Origin: an uncultured Dehalococcoidia bacterium
GTDB lineage: Bacteria > Chloroflexota > Dehalococcoidia > Lucifugimonadales > UBA3495
DNA length: 64,000 nt
NCBI GenBank assembly: GCA_958295765.1
Contig: CATQHB010000002.1
Span: 2,344,091 to 2,408,090 of the forward strand
Direction of reading: 5' to 3'
The notes under the pieces are model-generated. The model did not search any database. It was not told the DNA's origin and saw only the letters and a program-made list of their open reading frames with translations. Positions 35,422 through 43,732 of the stretch are shown here, in pieces. A program made the translations under genes and the position numbers. Each line of letters begins with the position of its first letter. The first letter of the stretch is position 1.

Positions 35422-35495
35422 ATAAGCTGGTTACTGCGTAGCGGGGGCTGGCTTGCAGGCGGCCCGGTATGCTAGCTGGGGCCGCCTTCTTTATT
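35422..35495 (+). ncRNA. Candidate small RNA unit 2 with intrinsic terminator
   Basis: From the predicted start near 35422 to a terminator whose 9-bp stem AGGCGGCCC (35457-35465) and GGGCCGCCT (35479-35487) is followed by TCTTTATT. The transcript would be about 70 nt and has no plausible ORF. It shares GGCTGGCTT with unit 1. The terminator lies just beyond the 3' end of the DUF3800 fragment on the other strand. Confidence 0.45.
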
Positions 35496-35739
35496 ACCTT
35501 GGCAAGGTAACGATACCATAACCCTCCACGCCCTTCCGATTCCGAGTAATATCGGCAGTATGCAGTATGATGTCAGTGGAACCGAACATCTCACGCTTAA
35601 ACTCATTCACCGCCTCAGTCAACTGACCTTCCGCATAGTCTTGTTCCATAATGACCCCACCAAGAACAAAAAGGGGATATTGGGGATCAATCACGGATAA
35701 ATTGCGGTCGCCTGATTCATCCAGGAACATTACTTTCAT
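35494..35739 (-). pseudogene. DUF3800 family protein, 3'-truncated
   Basis: 81 residues matching only the N-terminal third of DUF3800 (MKVMFLDESGDRNLSVIDP, YPLFVLGGVIMEQ, DIILHTADITRNRKGVEG). Family proteins are about 220-280 residues and have RNase H-like catalytic acids further on; this frame ends YGIVTLPR at the terminator of small RNA unit 2. Base composition is lower in GC than neighbours. A remnant of an acquired gene. Confidence 0.75.
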
Positions 35740-35909
35740 AATGGTATCTCCAGGGATGGCACTCTCGATAGGCAAGGCAACTTCGTTTTAGCGAAATAAG
35801 TAATCATCATATCACGCTGGCCGGTTTGGAATTGCGATTTGCCACCCGCCACCCCTTCCCGCTATACTGCACCCTGAACCCGAACTTTTCACTGGCGTTG
35901 GGGGTGTTG

Positions 35910-36242
35910 ATGGTTTACCCGGACTTTTCTGTGGGGGTTAAGGAGGTGGACCTGGGGACGGAGGCTTCCTTTACCGAGTTTCCCGCGACTATTGAGCTGG
36001 AGGGCGGCGACTTTTACCTGGCTAAGGGCAAGGACGGCGTGCTGCGGCTGCTTTCATCCCTGTGTCCCCATAGCTGGGGGACGGTTTATATGGAGGACAC
36101 CTGCTTTATGTGTCCTTCTCACGGCTGGCGGTTCGAGCCTTTCACCGGCAACTGCATCAACGGCCCCATCGCCCAGATGTATTCCTTTGCGGTTACCGCC
36201 CGCAACGGCCATCTCTTTGCCGAACTGCCCGACAAGAAATAG
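35910..36242 (+). CDS. Rieske [2Fe-2S] domain protein
   Basis: 110 residues. The cluster ligands are CPHSWGTV and, 15 residues later, CPSHGWRF (C-x-H and C-x2-H). The rest, VGVKEVDLGTEASFTEF and a C-terminal strand, fits stand-alone Rieske ferredoxins of dioxygenase or nitrite reductase small-subunit type. No oxygenase partner is nearby. The ATG at 35910 fits the domain; the frame from 35826 would add a non-conserved lead. Confidence 0.85.
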   Translation: MVYPDFSVGVKEVDLGTEASFTEFPATIELEGGDFYLAKGKDGVLRLLSSLCPHSWGTVYMEDTCFMCPSHGWRFEPFTGNCINGPIAQMYSFAVTARNGHLFAELPDKK

Positions 36243-36399
36243 GCCCCGCGCCCGTCGAGCAGCCCGGAGCGGACGGGGCGCAGGTCTGACTTCCGTTCCC
36301 GGAGCGACCAGCCCGCCCTGAGCCGGCCCTTCAACCGGCTCAGGGTGGACGGGGTACAACCCTCTTGTCCGGGAACCGTACCGGCGTCCAAGTCAGCCC

Positions 36400-36717
36400 C
36401 TACGGGGAACCGATGTTCGCGTTCTCCACGGTTTCCATCGCCGCGTCAAAGTCCAGCACCGGGTAGATGGTGGTAGTGTTCCACGCCGTCATATTGAGGT
36501 CAATAATTGCCGCTTCCACGGCGTGGGCGCCGGGAGCGTCCAGCAGCAGAAAGGTAACGTGTCCACTCAGGCAGCCCCAGCCGCCCTGCCAGGTGCAGCC
36601 GTGGGCTTGCAGTACCTCATGCCGGTCCCGGTACATCCCCAGGGAAAGCTCGCGCACATCGCTGGCGATGCGGGGGCAGCGGTCGGGGCTGTGGTGCAGT
36701 TCTACCATATAAAGCAT
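36400..36717 (-). CDS. Small ferredoxin-like-fold protein (dimeric alpha/beta barrel, muconolactone isomerase-like)
   Basis: 105 residues. MLYMVELHHSPDRCP, then VLQAHGCTWQGGWGCLSGHVTFLLLDAPGAHAVEAAI and LNMTAWNTTTIYPVLDF. This pattern is found in small proteins of the dimeric alpha-beta barrel type in Chloroflexota and marine metagenomes. No catalytic residue can be assigned. GAGGGGG precedes the ATG. Confidence 0.65.
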   Translation of the reverse strand: MLYMVELHHSPDRCPRIASDVRELSLGMYRDRHEVLQAHGCTWQGGWGCLSGHVTFLLLDAPGAHAVEAAIIDLNMTAWNTTTIYPVLDFDAAMETVENANIGSP

Positions 36718-36818
36718 CGTTCCCCCTCTATATTAGATTAGCCACAAATAAGTCTGAACCGGCACAAAGGTTTTGCCGGCCGGCGACTTCCATACCAATT
36801 CTACCAACTCTACCAATT

Positions 36819-37751
36819 CTATACCAGATTTGCCTTGCGGAACACGCCGGGCGGGGCCAGACCGCCAAACCGTTCCGGGTGCAGCGCCTCGGTCAGACCC
36901 TCCAGCACGTCCAGCACCCGCGGCCCGTGCCGGCTGGGAATCAGGCCGTCAAAAAGATAGACCTGCCCCCGCTGCACTGCCGGCAGTCCCGCCCATTCCG
37001 GCCGGGAAAAGAGTTGCTCCCGGGCCTCCCGCTCGGTGCGGGCCAGGTCAAAGGCGCAGGGCATAACCATCAGGTAATCCGGCTGATACTCCACCACCTC
37101 AGCCCAGGCGATTTCCCGGGACTTGCCCCACTTTTCCGCCAGCCCTTCCGCGCCGCCGGCCAGTTCCACCAGTTCCGGCGTCCACTGGCCGGTGTTGCGC
37201 AGGGGTTCCAGCCAGTCGATGCAAAAGACTTTGGGCCGTTCCACGACTTCGCCAAGGCCGGCCGCCACCCGCGCCGCCCGCTCCCGCAGTTGGATTACCA
37301 GCAACTTCGCCCGCTCCGCCACTCCCGCCGCCTCGCCGATGGTCAGGATGTTCCGGTAGATTTCCTCCAGCCCCACCGGGCGGGTAACGATGATTTGCGG
37401 TTGGTAGTCCAGGGCCTGGGCGACGGTGGCGTACACCGAACCCCGGTCAATGGCGCAGACCTCGCAAATCTCCTGGGTGATTATCAGGTCGGGGCGCAGT
37501 TCCCGGAGCCGGTCGGCGTCAATCCAGTGCACCGGGTTGTTATTCTCCCGCGCCTGCCGGATGATGGCGTCAATCTGCCGGCTGTCCAGGTGGGACACGC
37601 TGCGGACGCTGTGGCTGACCACCGGCTTGCTGCGGGCCGCCGCCGGGTAGTCGCAGGTATGAGAAACGCCCACCAGTTGGTCGCCCAACCCCAAGGCATA
37701 GACGATCTCGGTGGCGCTGGGCAGCAGGGAGCAGATGCGCATAAGGGCCAT
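36819..37751 (-). CDS. Cobalamin-binding BtuF-like protein without signal peptide
   Basis: 310 residues of the periplasmic-binding fold used by BtuF: ICSLLPSATEIVYALGLGD, DLIITQEICEVCAID, VFCIDWLEPL, and EVVEYQPDYLMVMPC. No signal peptide or lipobox and no BtuCD genes nearby. Such soluble members are widespread and may bind corrinoids in the cytoplasm. ATG at 37751 or 37742. Confidence 0.82.
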   Translation of the reverse strand: MALMRICSLLPSATEIVYALGLGDQLVGVSHTCDYPAAARSKPVVSHSVRSVSHLDSRQIDAIIRQARENNNPVHWIDADRLRELRPDLIITQEICEVCAIDRGSVYATVAQALDYQPQIIVTRPVGLEEIYRNILTIGEAAGVAERAKLLVIQLRERAARVAAGLGEVVERPKVFCIDWLEPLRNTGQWTPELVELAGGAEGLAEKWGKSREIAWAEVVEYQPDYLMVMPCAFDLARTEREAREQLFSRPEWAGLPAVQRGQVYLFDGLIPSRHGPRVLDVLEGLTEALHPERFGGLAPPGVFRKANLV

Positions 37752-38109
37752 CTCCTGGCTGGGCTGGAATATATACAGTATAACCTGATTTATCCAGCGG
37801 GAAAGGCATCGGGCGCATTATTCCTCATTGTCTTTCGGTTCTTGCCGATTGCACGTATAGCCGCTTATGGCAATCCAATTACCCGCTCATGGTGAGCTTG
37901 TCGAACCACGTCCCCATACCTCCCGCTCATCCTGAACTTGTCAAAGATGGATGGTTCGACAAGCTCACCATGAGCGGATTTTGGGCCTGATGAGTGAGTT
38001 TTATCCCTAGCGTGGATTTGGCACCAACCCGGATTGGCCTGCCCATCCGTTGAGCGCCGCCCGGCCCCGTGCTAGAATTGGTCAGGAGTTGAGGATGGAG
38101 ATTTGAGGT
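37752..38109. repeat. Divergent intergenic region with R2 repeats
   Basis: R2 arms at about 37882-37906 (CCGCTCATGGTGAGCTTGTC), 37922-37945 and 37951-37979. AGAATTGG near 38073 is a weak -10 candidate for folD. No gene seen. Confidence 0.75.
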
Positions 38110-38994
38110 ATGGCAAAGCTACTGGACGGGGCGGCGCTGGCCCAGGAGGTACGGGACGAGGTGGCCGCCGGGGTATCGGAGTTGCAGCAAAAGCACGGCG
38201 TTACTCCGGGACTGGCGGCGGTGCTGGTGGGCGATGACCCGGCCTCCGCCATCTATGTCCGCAACAAGGGCCGGGCCTGCGCCGAGGCCGGGATGCTCAG
38301 CGAGACTTTCCACCTGCCGGCCGCCGCTACCCAGGCCGAACTATTGGCGTTGGTGGCGGCGCTGAATGAGGACGCCCGCTTTCACGGCATCCTGGTTCAG
38401 CTTCCCTTGCCGCCCCAGATTGACGAAACTGCCGTTATCGAGGCCCTGCGGCCGGACAAGGACGTGGACGGCTTGCACCCTTTCAACTTGGGCAAGCTGG
38501 CCCAGGGCGTCCCCGGTTTCATTCCGGCCACTCCCGCCGGCGTCCAGCAGATACTCCTGCGCAGCGGCTATGACCCGGCCGGGCGGCACGTGGTGATTTG
38601 CGGGCGCAGCAACATCGTGGGCAAGCCGCTGGCGACGCTGCTGCTGCAACGGCGGGCCGGCGCCAACGCCACCGTAACCGTTACCCATACCCGCACCGTC
38701 AACCTGGCCGAAATCACCCGCCAGGCTGACATCCTGGTGGCCGCCATCGGCCAGCCCCAGGCCATCACCGCCGATATGGTCAAGGCGGGGGCAGTGGTAA
38801 TTGACGTAGGCGTCAACCGGGTGGATGACCCCAGCCGCCGGCGCGGTTATCGTCTGGTGGGGGACGTGGATTTTGCGCCGGTATGCGACCGGGCCGAGGC
38901 CATCACCCCGGTGCCCGGCGGCGTTGGCCCTATGACCATCGCCATGCTGCTGGTCAACACCCTGACCGCCGCCCGGGGCGGGGTTGGGAATTAG
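38110..38994 (+). CDS. folD: Bifunctional methylenetetrahydrofolate dehydrogenase/cyclohydrolase FolD
   Basis: 294 residues. Interconverts 5,10-methylene- and 10-formyl-tetrahydrofolate using NADP+. Catalytic Lys53 in AIYVRNKGRAC, DVDGLHPFNLGKL, the Rossmann loop GRSNIVGKPLATLLL, VIDVGVNRV and PVPGGVGPMTIAMLLVNT are all intact. GAGG precedes the ATG. Confidence 0.96.
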   Translation: MAKLLDGAALAQEVRDEVAAGVSELQQKHGVTPGLAAVLVGDDPASAIYVRNKGRACAEAGMLSETFHLPAAATQAELLALVAALNEDARFHGILVQLPLPPQIDETAVIEALRPDKDVDGLHPFNLGKLAQGVPGFIPATPAGVQQILLRSGYDPAGRHVVICGRSNIVGKPLATLLLQRRAGANATVTVTHTRTVNLAEITRQADILVAAIGQPQAITADMVKAGAVVIDVGVNRVDDPSRRRGYRLVGDVDFAPVCDRAEAITPVPGGVGPMTIAMLLVNTLTAARGGVGN

Positions 38995-39312
38995 GAATTG
39001 CGAATTAGGAATTGGGGGTTCTCCTTTCACCGGGGAGCGGGCCGGTGAGTAGGCGGGGCAAGGCCCCGGATAAAAAGGTGTTTCCAACATTTGTTGGTAT
39101 TTCTTGCCAAGCCACGCTACGTTGGCCGGAACGTGGCCGGGTTACAAACCCGGCCACGTTCCGGGGTCAGAACAGTTCAGCTAGGGCGGCGGCGGTTCTC
39201 TGAGGAGAATTTGCCGTTGCAGGTAGTAGGGGCGGTTCGCGAACCGCCCCTACGCCGATGAAAAATCAACAAGCGTTGAAAATACCGATAAGAACACCAG
39301 GAGAGATAAGCT
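38995..39312. repeat. Intergenic R3 elements
   Basis: A palindrome AACGTGGCCGGGTTACAAACC region near 39128-39162 and a compact R3 hairpin GTAGGGGCGGTTCGCGAACC at 39226-39253. A tandem GGAATTGCGAATTAGGAATT motif at 38988-39012 follows folD. No gene. Confidence 0.75.
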
Positions 39313-39696
39313 ATGTCCCAACCGGAACTCCCCAGCCCCGGCAACATTGTCTGGCAGGATTTGACTGTGCCGGAGGCCCCGGCGGTGCGGGATTTCTATT
39401 GCCAGGTGGTCGGCTGGAACTATACCGACCATGATATGGGCGAATATAACGATTTCAACATTACCCACCCGGAAACCGGCCATACCGTGGCCGGCATCTG
39501 TCATCGCCAGGGGCCTAACGCCAACGTGCCGGCCCAATGGCTGATTTACATTGTCGTTGCTGATGTGGCCGGGAGCGCCCAACGCTGCCGGGACCTGGGC
39601 GGGCAGGTGCTGGACGGCCCCCGCGCTATGGGCGACCAGCAGTTTTGCGTGATTCAAGACCCGGCCGGGGCGGTGGCCGCCCTGATTGGGAACTGA
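39313..39696 (+). CDS. VOC (glyoxalase-like) family protein
   Basis: 127 residues, two beta-alpha-beta-beta-beta modules: NIVWQDLTVPEAPAVRDFY and WLIYIVVADVAGSAQRCRDL ending VIQDPAGAVAALIGN. Metal-binding positions are only partly present. Substrate unknown. AGGAGAGATAAGCT precedes the ATG; queA follows after 16 bases. Confidence 0.85.
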   Translation: MSQPELPSPGNIVWQDLTVPEAPAVRDFYCQVVGWNYTDHDMGEYNDFNITHPETGHTVAGICHRQGPNANVPAQWLIYIVVADVAGSAQRCRDLGGQVLDGPRAMGDQQFCVIQDPAGAVAALIGN

Positions 39697-39712
39697 ACGC
39701 CGGCCCGCTCCG

Positions 39713-40780
39713 ATGCGTACCGGCGACTTTGACTATCACCTGCCCCCGGAGTTGATTGCCCAGACTCCGGTGGAGCCGCGGGACTCATCCCGTCTGCTGG
39801 TCCTGCACCGGGCCAACGGACGGGTGGAACACCGCCAATTTACCGACATTGGGGAATACCTGCCCCCCGGCAGCGTGTTGACCCTTAACCGGAGCCGGGT
39901 GATACCGGCCCGGCTTTACGGGCGGCGGCGGGACAGCGGCGGCCAAGTGGAATTGTTGCTGCTCCGGCGGGAGGGGCCGGGAATCTGGCAAGCCCTGGGC
40001 AAACCGGGCCGCAGTCTCCGCCCCGGCTCAGTCCTGCGGCTGGAACCGCCGGGCGATCCGGCAGCGGCTGAGGCAATGGCCCCGGTCGAGGCAGAGGTGC
40101 TGTCGGTGAACGCCGACGGCGTCCGCCGGGTACGCCTGTCCGCCGAGTCAGGCATTGATCGGCTGGGCCAGGTTCCCTTGCCACCCTACATTCACCGGCG
40201 GCTGGAGGACCCGGAACGGTATCAGACGGTCTATGCCCGGCAGCCGGGCAGCGTGGCCGCGCCCACCGCCGGGCTGCATTTCACCCCGGAGTTGCTGGAC
40301 CGCCTGGGCCGGGCCGGCGTGGAGACAGCCTTTGTTACCCTCCACGTGGGGCTGGACACCTTCCGGCCGGTGCAGGGGGAAGACCCGGCGGAGCATACCA
40401 TCCATACCGAATACTACGAACTGCCGGCCGAAACCGCCGCTGCCCTGAGCCGGGCGCGGGCCGAGGGCCGGCCGATTTTTGCCGTGGGAACCACCTCGGT
40501 GCGGACGCTGGAGCAGGTGGGCCGAGACCGGGCAGCGGCGGGACGGGGTACGGGGGATGCTATTGAGCCGGTCAGCGGGCAGGCCGACTTGTTCATCCTG
40601 CCCGGTCATGAATTCCGGCTGGTGGACGGGATGATTACCAACTTCCACCTGCCCCGGTCAACCCTGCTGATGCTGGTGTCGGCCTTCGCCGGACGGGATC
40701 GAATCCTGGCCGCCTACCGGGAGGCTATCGAGCAGGGTTATCGCTTCTACAGCTTCGGGGACGCGATGCTGATTCGGTGA
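39713..40780 (+). CDS. queA: tRNA preQ1(34) S-adenosylmethionine ribosyltransferase-isomerase QueA
   Basis: 355 residues. Moves the ribosyl part of SAM to 7-aminomethyl-7-deazaguanine in tRNA, giving epoxyqueuosine. Start FDYHLPPELIAQTPVEPRDSSRLL, then YQTVYARQPGSVAAPTAGLHFT, HVGLDTFRPVQ, and MITNFHLPRSTLLMLVSAFAG. Its last 81 bases (40700-40780) are duplicated at 41601-41681, and the last 18 at 41296-41313. Confidence 0.96.
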   Translation: MRTGDFDYHLPPELIAQTPVEPRDSSRLLVLHRANGRVEHRQFTDIGEYLPPGSVLTLNRSRVIPARLYGRRRDSGGQVELLLLRREGPGIWQALGKPGRSLRPGSVLRLEPPGDPAAAEAMAPVEAEVLSVNADGVRRVRLSAESGIDRLGQVPLPPYIHRRLEDPERYQTVYARQPGSVAAPTAGLHFTPELLDRLGRAGVETAFVTLHVGLDTFRPVQGEDPAEHTIHTEYYELPAETAAALSRARAEGRPIFAVGTTSVRTLEQVGRDRAAAGRGTGDAIEPVSGQADLFILPGHEFRLVDGMITNFHLPRSTLLMLVSAFAGRDRILAAYREAIEQGYRFYSFGDAMLIR

Positions 40781-40785
40781 GGGCG

Positions 40786-41241
40786 TCAGTCTTCCCGGAT
40801 GATGGCCGGCGGCGGCGGTTCGTCAAACGGTTCACCCCGGTCTTCGGCAGCCAGGCGGCGATTGTTCCAGTCCTGCCACCTTTGCGCCATCTCTTCCCGC
40901 CCTTCGGCCCGTCCCTCAGCCACGCCCTTGGCTCGGCCCTCGGCCATGCCCCTAGCCCGGCCCGCAACTTCTCCCTCAGCCTTCATCCGTGCATCCCGTT
41001 CCTTGCGGTATTGTTCAATGATATACCTGGATAACACCATAACGACCTCCATTATCCCCATAGTCAGCAGTGTCGTCGCCACTGCCCCACCGATGTTCAT
41101 CGAGATGGCCTTCATGGTTTCCGGCCCGGTGTCGGCGGTAACGTAGAACACCTCGTACCAGACCCCTATGGCCGCCAAGCCACTGGCTATGCCGACGGCC
41201 GCCAGGAGAAAAAACGTCAGCCCTTTGGATTGATTATACAC
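40786..41241 (-). CDS. Small membrane protein with charged repeat tail, copy A
   Basis: 151 residues from a GTG. Two hydrophobic segments flank IGVWYEVFYVTADTGPETMK, then MGIMEVVMVLSRYIIEQYRKERDARMKAEGE and a tail of repeated AEGRA units, and an acidic proline end. It is convergent with queA, five bases away. Two more copies follow at 41319 and 41687. Function unknown; the tail looks like a cytoplasmic coiled coil. Confidence 0.7.
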   Translation of the reverse strand: MYNQSKGLTFFLLAAVGIASGLAAIGVWYEVFYVTADTGPETMKAISMNIGGAVATTLLTMGIMEVVMVLSRYIIEQYRKERDARMKAEGEVAGRARGMAEGRAKGVAEGRAEGREEMAQRWQDWNNRRLAAEDRGEPFDEPPPPAIIRED

Positions 41242-41295
41242 TTCGCGCCAGCACCTCCCGAAACTTATCCCCTTACCCGCCGGTTAAAAGGTAAC

Positions 41296-41681
41296 GCGAT
41301 GCTGATTCGGTGAGGGCGTCAGTCTTCCCGGATGATGGCCGGCGGCGGCGGTTCGTCAAACGGTTCACCCCGGCCTTCGGCAGCCAGACGGCGATTGTTC
41401 CAGTCCTGCCACCTTTGCGCCATCTCCTCCCGCCCCTCGGCTATGCCTCTGGCCCGGCCCGCAACCTCTCCCTCCGCCTTCATCCGTGCATCCCGTTCCT
41501 TGCGGTACTGTTCAATGATATACCTAGATAGCACCATAACTACCTCCATTATCCCCATAGTCAGCAGTGACACCGCCACTGCCCCGCCGACATTGGGGAG
41601 CGAATCCTGGCCGCCTACCGGGAGGCTATCGAGCAGGATTACCGCTTCTACAGCTTTGGGGACGCGATGCTGATTCGGTGA
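41296..41681. repeat. Tandem duplication junctions carrying queA 3' fragments
   Basis: GCGATGCTGATTCGGTGA at 41296-41313 and 81 bases at 41601-41681 copy the end of queA. Each is followed by the same minus-strand membrane gene, so the unit [queA tail + membrane gene] is present about three times with an internal deletion in the middle copy. Confidence 0.9.
41319..41579 (-). pseudogene. Small membrane protein, copy B, N-terminally truncated
   Basis: 86 residues equal to the second hydrophobic segment and the charged tail of copies A and C. The first segment and WYEVFY region are missing; the break is at about 41598, where the queA fragment begins. A GTG inside the segment could restart translation. 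Confidence 0.7.
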
Positions 41682-41686
41682 GGGCG

Positions 41687-42115
41687 TCAGTCTTCCCGGG
41701 TAATGGCCGGCGGCGGCGGTTCGTCAAACGGTTCACCTCGGCCTTCGGCAGCCAGACGGCGATTGTTCCAGTCCTGCCACTTTTGCGCCATTTCCCGCCC
41801 CTCGGCTCGGCCCTCGGCTATGCCCCTAGCCCGGCCCGCAACCTCTCCCTCAGCCTTCATCCGTGCATCCCGTTCCTTGCGGTACTGTTCGATGATATAT
41901 CTGGATAGCACCATAACAACCTCCATTATCCCCATAGTCAGCAGTGTCGTCGCCACTGCCCCGCCGATGTTCATTGAGATGGCCTTAACGGTTTCCGGCC
42001 CCGTGTCGGCGGTAACGTAGAATACCTCGTACCAGACCCCTAAGGCCGCCAAGCCACTGGCGATGCCGACGACCGCCAGGAGAAAAAACGTCAGCCCTTT
42101 GGATTGATTATACAC
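41687..42115 (-). CDS. Small membrane protein with charged repeat tail, copy C
   Basis: 142 residues from the GTG equivalent to copy A (a GTG at 42154 would add 13 residues, without a good ribosome site). It is nearly identical to copy A through both hydrophobic segments, with fewer AEGRA repeats in the tail. The repeat-number difference shows slippage within the tail. Confidence 0.7.
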   Translation of the reverse strand: MYNQSKGLTFFLLAVVGIASGLAALGVWYEVFYVTADTGPETVKAISMNIGGAVATTLLTMGIMEVVMVLSRYIIEQYRKERDARMKAEGEVAGRARGIAEGRAEGREMAQKWQDWNNRRLAAEGRGEPFDEPPPPAITRED

Positions 42116-42225
42116 TTCGCGCCAGCACCTCCCGAAACTTATCCCCTTACCCACCGGTTAAAAGGTAAGGGGAAATAAGCTCATCGGCAAGGGGCAAGTG
42201 TCAGTAGGGGCCGGAATCCGGCGTG

Positions 42226-42690
42226 CTAGAGGATTTCCTTCTTGAACAGCCAGCGCTCGATGCCGTATTTGCGGCTGCCGAGGACGCCAATCAGGCCGGC
42301 GATGGCGAACCAGAGGATGGTAACTTCGCCGCCGTGGGCGGTGAAACCGCCCTGCATCAGGTAAATGTGCGGCCAAAGCCCGTGGCCGGCGTGAACCTTG
42401 AAATAGGCGAATACCATCGTAACCGCCAGGGCGCCGGCGCCCAGTCGGGTCAGGATGCCAAAGGCGATGAGGAAAGCGGCGATGAACTCTATCCAGCCGG
42501 CGATGTCCACCCAGGCGCCCAGAGGAGTGACCGCCGGGAAGCCCCATAACAGGAAAGCCTTCTGCGCCCCGTGCAGGGCGACCAGAAAGGCGAAGATGAG
42601 GCGAAAGAGCAGGTAAAACTCATCGGCGAACCTGCCGAAAAACCCGCCAAAAATGGGATAGCTCACTGTAACTGTAACTGTAGCTGCCAT
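42226..42690 (-). CDS. DoxX family membrane protein
   Basis: 154 residues, four hydrophobic segments. LLFRLIFAFLVALHGAQKAFLLW, GWIEFIAAFLIAFGILTRLGAGALAVTM and a final helix before KYGIERWLFKK fit DoxX/DoxD-like proteins, which are linked to redox and oxidative stress in other bacteria. AGGAGGCGC precedes the ATG at 42690. Confidence 0.88.
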   Translation of the reverse strand: MAATVTVTVSYPIFGGFFGRFADEFYLLFRLIFAFLVALHGAQKAFLLWGFPAVTPLGAWVDIAGWIEFIAAFLIAFGILTRLGAGALAVTMVFAYFKVHAGHGLWPHIYLMQGGFTAHGGEVTILWFAIAGLIGVLGSRKYGIERWLFKKEIL

Positions 42691-42780
42691 CAAAGCGCCT
42701 CCTGTCGGTCAGTTTGAGCGCCGCGACGGGGCATACTACCCACGCCGGCCTTTGGCAATCAAGTCTTTCCCAATACCTCC

Positions 42781-43155
42781 TTATCCGCTGTCAGCTTGCG
42801 GGAATTGAAGCAGTTGCAGGACGTTGCCGTCCGGGTCCTGGAAGGTGGCTACCCAGCCGCCCCAGTGTTCCTGTTCCGGCGGCCTGAGGAACGCCACGCC
42901 GGCGGCGGCCAGCCGTTGGTGCTCCCGGTGGATGTCCGCCACCTCCAGATGGGGCATCATCCGGTAGGGGTCTTTAGCCGCGCCGGACACCCCGCTATGG
43001 ATGCCCAGGTTGAAACGCATATTTTCGCCCAGTTGAAAGGCGATAAAGTCCCCGTGATTGGAGTGCAGGGGCAGTTGCAACAGGTCGTGGTAAAACCGGA
43101 ACAGCCGCTCCAGGTCATCAGTCCACAGGGTAATGCCCACCACGCCGGTAATCAT
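42781..43155 (-). CDS. VOC family protein
   Basis: 124 residues: GVVGITLWTDDLERLFRFYHDLLQLPL, MMPHLEVADIHREHQRL, and ATFQDPDGNVLQLLQF. The DPDGN-x-L-x-L ending is typical of glyoxalase/bleomycin-resistance-like proteins. Same strand as DoxX, 90 bases upstream of it; possibly co-transcribed. Substrate unknown. Confidence 0.88.
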   Translation of the reverse strand: MITGVVGITLWTDDLERLFRFYHDLLQLPLHSNHGDFIAFQLGENMRFNLGIHSGVSGAAKDPYRMMPHLEVADIHREHQRLAAAGVAFLRPPEQEHWGGWVATFQDPDGNVLQLLQFPQADSG

Positions 43156-43224
43156 TCCCGTTTCCCTCCTACCGGTAGTTGCGGCCCTTTGCCTACGCCC
43201 CGGTCATCTCCCCGGTCTAGGGAG

Positions 43225-43253
43225 AAAAAGCGCCCCTCTCTCAGGAGAGGGGC
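43225..43253 (-). terminator. Intrinsic terminator of the Fur-family gene
   Basis: GCCCCTCTC (43232-43240) and GAGAGGGGC (43245-43253) form a 9-bp stem with a TCAG loop, followed on the minus strand by GCTTTTTCTC. It lies 30 bases after the stop codon at 43283. Confidence 0.8.
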
Positions 43254-43282
43254 CGGGGGTGGCGGGGATACGCGTCCTGATG

Positions 43283-43732
43283 CTACGCCGGGGAATGTTG
43301 CCGGGACTCTCGGGCGGCGGCGCAGCGGTGGCACCAGCCGTGAAAGTCCACCCGCTGCCAAGCTACGGAGAAGTTGGATTCCCGGGAAATCAGCGCCTTG
43401 AGGCGCAGCACGGCCTCCCGCCCCAGGTCGGTATCAACCACGTTGCCGCACTGAACACACACCAGGTTGACGTGGGGTTCCAGGTTGGACTCGTACCGGG
43501 ACGACTTGGGGAAGGGCAATTCCTGAATCAGCCCGCTCTTTTCCAGCACGCCCAGGGTGGAATAGATGGTCGCCAGGGTCATTGAGGGGAAATGGTCGCG
43601 CACCCGCTCGTAAATCTGCTGCACCGAGGGATGGTCGGTCGAGTTAAGCACCGCCTCGGCAATCGCCAGCCTCTGCGGAGTTACGCGCACTCCCCCTTCC
43701 CGCAGCCGCGCCACCAATTCTTGCTGTGTCAT
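43283..43732 (-). CDS. Fur/PerR family transcriptional regulator
   Basis: 149 residues. Winged helix with VTPQRLAIAEAVL and MTLATIYSTLGVLEKSGLI; dimerization domain with PHVNLVCVQCG and two structural zinc pairs Cys92/Cys95 and Cys134/Cys137. The metal-site residues fit PerR or Fur; the choice cannot be made by eye. The ATG at 43732 is preceded by GGAG; the longer frame runs into an R1 repeat. No obvious target gene adjacent. Confidence 0.88.
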   Translation of the reverse strand: MTQQELVARLREGGVRVTPQRLAIAEAVLNSTDHPSVQQIYERVRDHFPSMTLATIYSTLGVLEKSGLIQELPFPKSSRYESNLEPHVNLVCVQCGNVVDTDLGREAVLRLKALISRESNFSVAWQRVDFHGWCHRCAAARESRQHSPA

